Translations under genes and position numbers: made by a program
Part shown: positions 25,836 to 32,354 of the stretch, one piece after another
Layout: every line of letters starts with the position of its first letter
Numbering within the stretch: position 1 is the stretch's first letter
The notes under the pieces: model-generated
The model's database searches: none
What the model was told of the DNA's origin: nothing
Seen by the model: the letters and a program-made list of their open reading frames with translations, nothing else
Assembly: GCF_000331535.1 (NCBI RefSeq)
Contig: NZ_AMZN01000117.1
Span: 1-32,354, forward strand
DNA length: 32,354 bases
Reading direction: 5' to 3'
Origin: Fulvivirga imtechensis AK7
GTDB lineage: Bacteria; Bacteroidota; Bacteroidia; Cytophagales; Cyclobacteriaceae

Positions 25836-26176
25836 TGGACATTGGCGCTGCCATATTGCTGGGCATAGCCATTCTTATCGGTGTCATTATGCTCTCCTAC
25901 CTCCTGCAGGACAAGGAAATTCCAAAAGGACTCCCCATCCTACACGGTAGCACAGCAGGTATTGGCATCGTATTGCTGGTCATATATGCACTTACTTCAG
26001 AAAGTGAACACCGGCACTGGGACAGCATCATAATCTTCCTTATAGCTATCCTGGGTGGGTTATACCTTTTTGAGAAAGACATCACCCATCAGAAAGTGCC
26101 TAGGAGCATTGCTGTGATCCATGCGTTAATTGCCCTGGGTGGGTTCGGATGGTTAGTTTATCATTTGTTGAAGTAG
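25835..26176 (+). CDS. Small integral membrane protein, unknown function
   Basis: This 113-residue protein has four hydrophobic segments (IGAAILLGIAILIGVIMLSY, AGIGIVLLVIYAL, SIIIFLIAILGGLYLF, AVIHALIALGGFGWLVYHLL). Histidines occur at segment ends (ILHGS, SEHRHW, THQK, VIHAL). Its ATG shares a base with the TAA of the FAD-Rieske gene (TAATG), so it is translationally coupled to it and may support that enzyme as a membrane partner or haem/quinone contact (inference). I do not recognise a named family. Confidence 0.75.
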   Translation: MDIGAAILLGIAILIGVIMLSYLLQDKEIPKGLPILHGSTAGIGIVLLVIYALTSESEHRHWDSIIIFLIAILGGLYLFEKDITHQKVPRSIAVIHALIALGGFGWLVYHLLK

Positions 26177-26289
26177 ACACATTTGATAACCACAGAGGAA
26201 GCAAAGACCAAATAGGGGTTACGGAGAAGCTCCCGTATTTCACCAAGAGATCAATCGAAACATCCTGTGACACCCTTGTTTTTGCCAGA

Positions 26290-26325
26290 GGCGTCCTTTA
26301 GACGGTTCAAAACCGTCAGGACGCC
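26290..26325. terminator. Strong nested hairpin GGCGTCCT/AGGACGCC
   Basis: GGCGTCCT (26290-26297) pairs with AGGACGCC (26318-26325), and the inner GACGGTT (26301-26307) pairs with AACCGTC (26311-26317) around CAA; only TTA is unpaired. It lies 114 bp after the small membrane gene. No T-run follows, so it may be a terminator or a repetitive palindrome. Confidence 0.45.
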
Positions 26326-26432
26326 TACGGCAGGAATTTGAAGTTTTTGGCAACCGCAGAGGGATCAGAGGAAAAACAGAGGTCGCAGAGGTGTGTCTCT
26401 GCATTTCTCTGCAAACCGATTCTGCGGTTAAA

Positions 26433-26491
26433 TAGTGTCTATAAGAAAACTCTAATGGCTTTAAGAAAACGTCAAGGTCACTAGCGACACT
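26433..26491. repeat. TAGTGTCT element, shortened copy D
   Basis: TAGTGTCTATAAGAAAACTC begins a left end that continues through GGCTTTAAGAAAACGTCAAG. It finishes with GCGACACT, similar to the right-end GAGACACTA. It looks like an internal-deletion derivative of about 59 bp. Confidence 0.55.
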
Positions 26492-26495
26492 TCAA

Positions 26496-27353
26496 TCACA
26501 TGTAATGATAATCCAAAACGGTCATCTCCGCTCTGGCCCCGAACCTGAAAGGCACCGTTGAGGTGCCGAAGCCTTTGGAGACGTAGAGGTACGGCTTTTT
26601 ATCATTGTACCAACCATTGACATAGTTTCCCGCCCCTTTGGGCAGCAGTATGGGAAATAGCCCAAAGAATGTCACCTGCCCCCCGTGGTTATGCCCGGCA
26701 AACAGGTAGCTTACATTTAGCTTCTCCCCTTTCTTTCTATTCCTGTTCACCTTCCTGAGCTGACGTAATAGGCTTTCCTGCTGTAAAGGACTATGTAGTA
26801 GCACTATATGATACCGTACCTGATCCACGCCTTCTATGGCTTCGCTGAAATTTTCCTGACCCTCTATAGAGTCATCCAGACCTGTGATCGTGAGTGAGGT
26901 ATCCTGAACACGATAGGTTTTGGTGGCATTCACCAGCAGATCCACCTGATGCTTTTGATAGATACGGCATATATCGTTTAGTGTTGCTTCATTTTTGTGC
27001 TCGTGATTACCGGGAATGGCCACTCTTGGAATATCAGTATCCAATAACGAAAGAAAGTTATCCAACACTTCGGGTCTGCCATATTGGTCAATAGCATCAC
27101 CGGAAATAAGAAGGATATCCGGCTGCAGCGCTCTGATCCTGGCTGCCAAGCGTCTGTATTTAATCTCTAGCCTGTGTCGCAGATGTAAGTCTGTGATTAA
27201 GACCATTTTAAAGACTTTACGGGCTCTCTGGTCACCGATATGATAGCGCCTGACCCTGAAAAAATACCGTTCCAGTACAAAAGCATCGACAAACGCTACA
27301 CCCAGGGCCCCAGCCACCAACCAGCGAAGGTATTGTTTTGCTTCCTTTTTCAT
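26496..27353 (-). CDS. Calcineurin-like metallophosphoesterase, membrane-anchored
   Basis: This is a 285-residue protein. The dimetal motifs are complete: ITDLHLRH (D55, H57), SGDAIDQ (D86), PGNHEHK (N116, H117), LLHSP (H187) and AGHNHGGQ (H221, H223). One hydrophobic N-terminal segment (about 8-27) anchors it, as in YaeI/UDP-diacylglucosamine-type or uncharacterised phosphodiesterases. The substrate is unknown; a lipid or nucleotide phosphodiester is plausible by family. It appears monocistronic, between two repeat-bearing gaps. Confidence 0.88.
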   Translation of the reverse strand: MKKEAKQYLRWLVAGALGVAFVDAFVLERYFFRVRRYHIGDQRARKVFKMVLITDLHLRHRLEIKYRRLAARIRALQPDILLISGDAIDQYGRPEVLDNFLSLLDTDIPRVAIPGNHEHKNEATLNDICRIYQKHQVDLLVNATKTYRVQDTSLTITGLDDSIEGQENFSEAIEGVDQVRYHIVLLHSPLQQESLLRQLRKVNRNRKKGEKLNVSYLFAGHNHGGQVTFFGLFPILLPKGAGNYVNGWYNDKKPYLYVSKGFGTSTVPFRFGARAEMTVLDYHYM

Positions 27354-27386
27354 TCTGTCTAGCTGTTCAGCTCAAAGGTTGCCACT

Positions 27387-27531
27387 TAGTATTTGTAAGA
27401 AAATTCTAAGTGGCTTTAAGAAAACGTTAAGGTCAAGGCTTGTGAAGTACCAAAAAGCGGAGCGTACTGGGGTACGTGAGCATTTTTGGAACGAGCATAA
27501 CGCAGACATTGGCGTTTTCTTAGAGACACTA
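27387..27531. mobile_element. TAGTGTCT element, full copy B (145 bp)
   Basis: The left end TAGTATTTGTAAGAAAATTC (27387-27406) is degenerate; the right end GTTTTCTTAGAGACACTA (27514-27531) is the exact reverse complement of the ideal left end. The central stem pairs CCAAAAA (27450-27456) with TTTTTGG (27483-27489). Its alignment with copy A covers the whole element. Confidence 0.75.
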
Positions 27532-27703
27532 CTTAAAACAATGGGTAAAAGGAAAGGTTTGAGCAGACGGGTTGTCGGGTAAAAGAGATAAAGCCAGGGG
27601 GGCGAGTTTATACTGACTTTTGAGCATTCGATATGTTCCATTTAAGGGTAATCCCTGATATGAATTACGTGTTTATCCTGATTTTTCCGGGAATTAATTC
27701 AAA

Positions 27704-27711
27704 TATATTTG
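27704..27711 (+). promoter_or_regulatory. Bacteroidota -7 element for the YfiR-TonB receptor operon
   Basis: TATATTTG matches TAnnTTTG exactly, about 108 bp before the YfiR-like ATG. A T-rich tract at 27682-27686 could serve as a weak -33 region. Confidence 0.45.
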
Positions 27712-27818
27712 CAACCTTGAAAGCATGGGGTGTAGTTGATTTTATTTTATAAGGAGCCTCAGCAGGCCATAGCGGTAATACATCTCTTCCTTAGATCCTC
27801 CAACAGGAATAGAAATAC

Positions 27819-28337
27819 ATGGTAAAACAAATTAAGCTGTTACTAACTGTACTTATTATTATCACCTTTGGCTTGAATAATTCTAAAGCTCAGGTATCTT
27901 CCTATGAAGAGTTACAGGCAGCGTACCTATATAATTTTGCCAAATATATTCAGTGGCCAAAAGAAGTGCTTTCTGAAACATTTGTGATTGCTGTCTATGG
28001 AAAAAACATACCGAAGGGGATCAGTACCGTATTGAATGGCAAAGCTGTACGTGGTCAGCATATAGAATTGAAGACCATTGATTCGGTGGAAAATTTTGTT
28101 GATTGTCAAATACTGTTTATCCCTGAAAATCGTATTCGCAACCTGCCAGAGTTATACCCGGTATTAAGAGACCGGCATATACTGCTGGTTTCGGAAAATG
28201 ATCACATCGAAAAAGGTGCCATCATTAGTTTTATAATGAAAGATAACCATCTGCAGTTTAAGCTTCATGAAAAGGCTTTATCCGAAGTTGGTTTAACTGC
28301 CAGCGCAGGTTTACTACGACTGGCTATACTACTGTAG
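27819..28337 (+). CDS. YfiR/DUF4154 family periplasmic protein
   Basis: This 172-residue protein has a signal peptide (KLLLTVLIIITFGLNNSKAQ). The YfiR-like pattern is clear: AAYLYNFAKYIQWP at the mature N-terminus, FVIAVYGKNIPKGI, CQILFIPENRI, HILLVSENDHIEKGAIISF and the C-terminal TASAGLLRLAILL. In Pseudomonas YfiR is a periplasmic repressor of a diguanylate cyclase; in Bacteroidota the family is commonly next to TonB receptors or sensor kinases. An AGGAA lies 9 bp before the ATG. The TonB receptor gene follows 37 bp downstream, so they form an operon. Confidence 0.88.
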   Translation: MVKQIKLLLTVLIIITFGLNNSKAQVSSYEELQAAYLYNFAKYIQWPKEVLSETFVIAVYGKNIPKGISTVLNGKAVRGQHIELKTIDSVENFVDCQILFIPENRIRNLPELYPVLRDRHILLVSENDHIEKGAIISFIMKDNHLQFKLHEKALSEVGLTASAGLLRLAILL

Positions 28338-28374
28338 GGATTGAAAGGAAAGTTGAAAAGCATAAAATAGTATT

Positions 28375-30621
28375 ATGTTAAAGAAAATATTGGCTGCATG
28401 GGCTGTTTGGTTCTGTCTTTCTAACACCGGCTTTGCACAGGAAGAGAACGACAGGCTGCTGGAATCTGAAGACCTTTTAACGATGCCTTTTGAGGAGCTG
28501 ATGAATGTGAGGGTAATAACTCCAACCAGAAATCTGCAACAGACCAACCAGGCTCCGGCAACTGTAGTGGTAGTCACCAAAGATCAAATTAAGCTCAGAG
28601 GATATAGAACTTTAGCCGAAGTGTTGAATGACCTACCTGATTTTGCCGTTTATGATAAATCCGACCCTCAATTTTACAATCCGATAAGCTTAAGGGGTGT
28701 TTACAGACAGGATCTGTTTTTGATCATGCTCGATGGTATCAGAATATCCTCCCCTACTAATGAACCTCTGCCTATTCTCGAGAACTTTCCTATTTATCTA
28801 GCCAGACAAATAGAAGTAGTATATGGTCCGGGTTCTGCCCTATATGGTGCGGATGCTATGGCTGGTGTAATTAATATAATAACATACCAGGGCGAAGGGC
28901 ATCAAAAGTCAAGCATACAGGCCGCAGGAGGCTCACATGGCTACACAAGCGCTAATTTACTGATCAATAAAGAGCTGCCCAATGACTTCTACCTTTCAGT
29001 AGCAGGTCAATATACCTATGACTACCAGCCTGATTTTTCCAAGGTATATAAAGACGAATATGTGATGACTTCGCATGAAACGGGGATATTTAATAGCCTC
29101 TACGGCCCCATGACAGCACAAGTGCCGGTAACACCTGAGTATGAGGCGCCTGTAAAGAGCTACAACATCTTTTCATCTATTGAGAAAGATGGTTTTTCAA
29201 TGAAAGTACTGCACCACTACGTACAGGTCCCGTCATCCACAACCTTAAAACCGGACAATGGTGTTTATAACCGGGAAGTTTTCTATGGTCAGGGGATTAC
29301 GACAGGTAGCGCGAGCTATTCCACCGCAATAGGTAAACTTAATTCGATCTCTACATTGGTGGGCAGCCTCTATAAAGTAAATCCTGAGTCTAATTATAGA
29401 AACTTATATGGCAATATGACGCCCGGGTTCAAATATAGTACCGGCTCGATGATGAAAGCTGAGCAACAAATAGACATGACCCTGTTAAAAAAGGTAAATT
29501 TAATAGCAGGCTTCACCTATGAGCTGTTTCAGTCTGTACCAAAAACGCCCGAACTACAGGAGCCGGTAGACACAAAAAACGCCCTTGCTGGCACCCTGCT
29601 AAACTCAGCCTCAACGGGGAATCCAGGTGGCATAGATGTAAAATTCTTTTCCTTGCTATACAGGAATATAGGCGCATATGTTCAAGGACAATATACTCCG
29701 GCAAATAACATTTCGATTACCACAGGCATGCGGTACGATCATAATTCCCGATTCGGGTCAACGGTTAATCCAAGGATTGGCGCTGTGTACCACCCCTTTA
29801 ACAACACCACTGTAAAAGTGCTATACGGTACCGCATTCTGGGCACCTTCGCCACATGTATCTTTTGAATCATACGGTTCGTTCTACACCAGTGATGGAGG
29901 TAATACCTACCGGTCGGGATTCTGGCACCTGCCCAACCCCGATTTAAAGCCAATGACCTCACAAATGGCAGAGTTAAGCCTGGGACAAAAAATTAAAAAG
30001 GATATTGAGCTTACCCTTACACTTTACAGGTCTGAAATAAAAAATACTATCACTAATGTACACGACAAAGAGCACACAAACCTGTACAACAACAGGTTTC
30101 TGGGGTGGGATGTCGATTACATAGAAATACCATTTAATCAGGGCAGCCAACAAAACTATGGCGGCAGCCTGGCAGCCCGAGGCATCTTTTCTATTGGCAT
30201 GGTCAACCTGAATGCCTGGTCATCCCTAAGTTATGTCGAAGGGAAGGTCAAGCTTACCGATTCGTCAGACGAAGTGGAACAAGCCACGCTTACACCCCTG
30301 CAATTCCGCATCGGTATAGACGGTAAGGTGAAAGGTTTCCATTTCTCCGCCAGGTTACTACGGACAGGAAAACAACGAACCACTTCTTTTTCTGACGATG
30401 CTGATGAGTATGAAAGACATACCATAAAAGGTTACTCATTGCTAAACCTATCAACCGGTTATACCTGGAAAAAGAGCGTAACGCTTTTTATAAATGTACA
30501 GAATGCACTGGATCAGTGTTACCGCAACCCCCTGGCATGGGACACCTCAAATGGAGAAACCTTTAGCAGTAGCTTTCAAAATCCTTTGAGGATCATGACG
30601 GGTTTGAGTGTGAAGTTTTAA
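28375..30621 (+). CDS. TonB-dependent outer-membrane receptor
   Basis: This 748-residue protein has a signal peptide ending near TGFAQ. The plug domain spans about 50-170, with ATVVVVTKDQIKLRGYRTLA, ISLRGVYRQDLFLIMLDGIR and YGPGSALYGADAMAGVINII. The barrel has many aromatic amphipathic strands, and the C-terminus ends in phenylalanine (MTGLSVKF). There is no N-terminal carboxypeptidase-like repeat, so it is not SusC-like. The ligand is unknown. It follows the YfiR-like gene by 37 bp; unlike many such loci, no kinase or cyclase gene follows before a strand switch at 30678. Confidence 0.92.
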   Translation: MLKKILAAWAVWFCLSNTGFAQEENDRLLESEDLLTMPFEELMNVRVITPTRNLQQTNQAPATVVVVTKDQIKLRGYRTLAEVLNDLPDFAVYDKSDPQFYNPISLRGVYRQDLFLIMLDGIRISSPTNEPLPILENFPIYLARQIEVVYGPGSALYGADAMAGVINIITYQGEGHQKSSIQAAGGSHGYTSANLLINKELPNDFYLSVAGQYTYDYQPDFSKVYKDEYVMTSHETGIFNSLYGPMTAQVPVTPEYEAPVKSYNIFSSIEKDGFSMKVLHHYVQVPSSTTLKPDNGVYNREVFYGQGITTGSASYSTAIGKLNSISTLVGSLYKVNPESNYRNLYGNMTPGFKYSTGSMMKAEQQIDMTLLKKVNLIAGFTYELFQSVPKTPELQEPVDTKNALAGTLLNSASTGNPGGIDVKFFSLLYRNIGAYVQGQYTPANNISITTGMRYDHNSRFGSTVNPRIGAVYHPFNNTTVKVLYGTAFWAPSPHVSFESYGSFYTSDGGNTYRSGFWHLPNPDLKPMTSQMAELSLGQKIKKDIELTLTLYRSEIKNTITNVHDKEHTNLYNNRFLGWDVDYIEIPFNQGSQQNYGGSLAARGIFSIGMVNLNAWSSLSYVEGKVKLTDSSDEVEQATLTPLQFRIGIDGKVKGFHFSARLLRTGKQRTTSFSDDADEYERHTIKGYSLLNLSTGYTWKKSVTLFINVQNALDQCYRNPLAWDTSNGETFSSSFQNPLRIMTGLSVKF

Positions 30622-30677
30622 GAGTTTTTAGAAAGATCTATCTTGTTGCTGTCCAAATGTCAAAATTTGAAGATATA

Positions 30678-31100
30678 TTACTTGCTCACAATTGTTAGCA
30701 CATAGGAAACAATATAGCATACCAAAGCTATGCTGACTCCAATAAGTGGAGCGGCAAACCAGTACTTTTTGGCCAAAAAGATATAAAATCCTACAGTGAT
30801 GATATTAAAAATAAAGTAGAAATGGCCTTTCTGCAAAAGAGGGAAATATTTCATTGCCAGGAAGCAATTTATTATTGCCAGAAACATTATCCCACTACTA
30901 TGACTTGCATTAAACCCAATCCAGGCTTTCCACATGGATATTTCCTTTGTCAAAACAGGACTTATTTTGTTCATTTCTTCCATCAGCTTTTCATCTCTTG
31001 GTAAAAACTTATCAGTAAAGAATGTATATACCATATGAGCCGTGCCGAGTGCTCCCATAACCAACGAACCCAACATCCAGAAGTATTTTGCCAAAATCAT
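30678..31100 (-). CDS. Four-helix conserved membrane protein of unknown function
   Basis: This 140-residue protein has four hydrophobic segments: WMLGSLVMGALGTAHMVYTF, IMFLAIINCFLAM, FYFIFNIITVGFYIFLA and APLIGVSIALVCYIVSYVL. A conserved-looking block WKAWIGFNASHSSGIMF precedes the second segment. I recognise the GFNASHS pattern from uncharacterised bacterial membrane proteins but cannot assign a function. It lies 91 bp downstream of the TraB-like gene on the same strand and is convergent with the TonB receptor (56-bp gap). Confidence 0.75.
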   Translation of the reverse strand: MILAKYFWMLGSLVMGALGTAHMVYTFFTDKFLPRDEKLMEEMNKISPVLTKEISMWKAWIGFNASHSSGIMFLAIINCFLAMKYFPLLQKGHFYFIFNIITVGFYIFLAKKYWFAAPLIGVSIALVCYIVSYVLTIVSK

Positions 31101-31191
31101 ATTCTAAGTTATTATTTAAAATATTGTCGAATCTGCGGCTTTAATCTTATTACAGAGGAGGTCATCTCCTTTGAAACATTTATTGAATCAC

Positions 31192-32046
31192 CTATTTCAG
31201 TTCAACAGGCTCCACTACAAAGCCCCGGGCTTTAAGTTGCTCGAGCAGTCCGCACTGTTTTTGCAGGTGGAAGTATCCTACAGCAATAAAACAGTTGCTA
31301 TTCTCCAACAGATCCGGGATGATCTTCATCCAGTCCTGGTTCCGCTGCCTGATTAAAATGTCATCGTTACATACTTCCGTGAATTTATAATCGAGATTAA
31401 ACTTCCTGTACTTTTCTGCATGACTACAGTGGCTCAGATCGGGTTGACCACTCGTTAAATGATTTAGCCAGATGCGAATATTCTTTTTCTCCCGGCCCCA
31501 ATCCGGATTTTTATTTTCCTGCTCGATTAGACTTAATTGTAGACTATCTGTTTCCAGGCCCAACACCTCAATATTACTTTCTTTTGCCAGGTGAACCAGG
31601 TAACTATCAAAATGATCCCATTCGTCTGTAGGCATGGCAGTTTTACATACAATCTTTTGGAATTCCTGCTGTAATTTCCAGCGTATCTCCAGCGGGGTAA
31701 GCTTATACAAGTCTACTTCCCATTCCTTACTGATCTCTTTTAATTTCAACAACTCTTTCTTCGCCAAACCCCTTTCAATTCCATCGGACGCCTGCCGTGC
31801 ATTAATCATTTTTCGGGTGTTCTCAACATCATCTATAGACTCAAAAACAGCCAATTCTGACTTTACGAGGCTTTCCTTTATTTCTGGTATAGAATCGACA
31901 AATGAATTTCCGAATTGATGGAATGTACCTAATACATAGGAAGTCTTCTTTGCAACTGTATCAGTAACAGTCCAAAGGATAGTATTTTGAGCAATAGAAG
32001 CAGTTGATATAAAAATGATGCTCAGTATGGCAATTATATGTTTCAT
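31192..32046 (-). CDS. TraB/GumN family exported protein
   Basis: From the ATG at 32046 the protein has 284 residues; the frame to 32064 would need a TTG. A signal peptide (MKHIIAILSIIFISTASIAQ) is clear. The TraB/GumN signatures are SYVLGTFHQFG near the N-terminus and CFIAVGYFHLQKQCGLLEQL near the C-terminus, with LEVLGLETD-type text between (IEVLGLETDSLQL). The fold has two conserved GxxH motifs and relates to Tiki-type putative metalloproteases, but activity is unproven for most bacterial members. It may be co-transcribed with the downstream four-helix membrane protein. Confidence 0.87.
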   Translation of the reverse strand: MKHIIAILSIIFISTASIAQNTILWTVTDTVAKKTSYVLGTFHQFGNSFVDSIPEIKESLVKSELAVFESIDDVENTRKMINARQASDGIERGLAKKELLKLKEISKEWEVDLYKLTPLEIRWKLQQEFQKIVCKTAMPTDEWDHFDSYLVHLAKESNIEVLGLETDSLQLSLIEQENKNPDWGREKKNIRIWLNHLTSGQPDLSHCSHAEKYRKFNLDYKFTEVCNDDILIRQRNQDWMKIIPDLLENSNCFIAVGYFHLQKQCGLLEQLKARGFVVEPVELK

Positions 32047-32354
32047 AGTAATGTGGTTAGACAAGGTTCCCCATAATAAACGCCGGATTTAAAATTATTC
32101 ATTGCCAATTTACAACTTTATCCATTCCATGCCCTCATGGGGGTAGTTGCTTTTTTATAGTTTTATCAAGGAACTGGATGAATAAGCCTTATTGTCAATT
32201 CCTCAATTAAAAAATCAAACTCCCTGTCCCCGGACACCGTTCCCATAGCCGTTAACTTAAGCATCCCGGTAGGGATGCAATATTGGTAGCCCGGGGTGAA
32301 GCCCCGGGACAGGATTAGATTTTTTTATGCGCCACATTCAAGCTTGGGAAGATG
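32047..32354. repeat. Gap with REP-like hairpins at the right edge
   Basis: No gene is seen. Two strong hairpins lie at 32261-32278 (GCATCCC-GGTA-GGGATGC) and 32290-32308 (CCCGGGG ... CCCCGGG), with GTCCCCGGA at 32226-32234 as a related half. The second hairpin is followed by a T-run at 32330-32336. The pair resembles a dispersed repeat common in Bacteroidota-type genomes (inference). Confidence 0.55.

Larger units (their letters stand above)
26177..26495. repeat. Gap with CAGAGG-type dispersed repeats and a strong hairpin
   Basis: No gene is seen. CACAGAGGAAGC and GCAGAGGGATCAGAGG-type sequence near 26192 and 26346-26395 resembles common dispersed repeats. A strong two-part hairpin lies at 26290-26325, and a shortened TAGTGTCT element lies at 26433-26491, next to the metallophosphoesterase stop. 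Confidence 0.5.
27354..27818. other. Divergent gap before the YfiR-like gene
   Basis: Besides repeat copy B, this gap holds the promoter region of the YfiR-like gene (element at 27704-27711). No small gene is convincing. Confidence 0.5.

Overview
The window looks like chromosomal DNA of a Bacteroidota bacterium, most likely of the Cytophagales/Fulvivirga kind (inference). The evidence is a pair of Bacteroidota-type RHS-like secreted proteins, several TAnnTTTG -7 promoter elements, few strong Shine-Dalgarno sites, a TonB-dependent receptor next to a YfiR-like protein, DUF4159 and TraB/GumN-like exported proteins, and gaps crowded with dispersed inverted repeats. No rRNA, tRNA, CRISPR array, integrase or intact transposase was seen.

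Layout. Positions 1-6649 (minus strand) hold two translationally coupled secreted RHS-family genes. The downstream one runs off the left edge and carries a threefold repeat of a cysteine/tryptophan-rich module of about 243 residues ahead of its RHS region. Positions 6876-9392 form a stress block: a two-domain universal stress protein, Dps, and a divergent formate/nitrite-family channel. Positions 9837-15158 (minus strand) are a tight five-gene operon: Na+/solute symporter, GNAT acetyltransferase, M20 amidohydrolase, alanine racemase and an alanine/ornithine-type racemase. It reads as an uptake, deacylation and racemisation unit for an amino acid or acyl-amino acid. Positions 15552-16774 carry a MarR regulator and a divergent DUF4159 protein. 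Positions 17015-20101 carry a four-helix DUF2383-like protein, a beta-barrel/DoxX pair that share one base, and a small unknown exported protein.

Positions 20627-23864 hold phosphoglycerate kinase and a trehalose-synthase-like GH13 enzyme. A 17-unit heptanucleotide tandem repeat ends two bases before the GH13 start codon. Positions 24299-26176 hold a FAD oxidoreductase-Rieske fusion broken by one extra base, coupled to a small membrane protein. Positions 26496-32046 hold a metallophosphoesterase, the YfiR-like/TonB-receptor pair, a four-helix membrane protein and a TraB/GumN-like protein.

The most notable non-genic feature is a set of small mobile-element-like repeats. One family of about 146 bp starts with TAGTGTCT and has 18-bp terminal inverted repeats; it has two full copies and two or three partial ones here. 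Another element of 191 bp has perfect 24-bp inverted ends and sits between two convergent genes. No complete new defence or secretion system is evident. The best candidates for something undescribed are the triplicated RHS N-terminal module, the double-racemase operon, and possible heptamer-driven variation of the GH13 gene.
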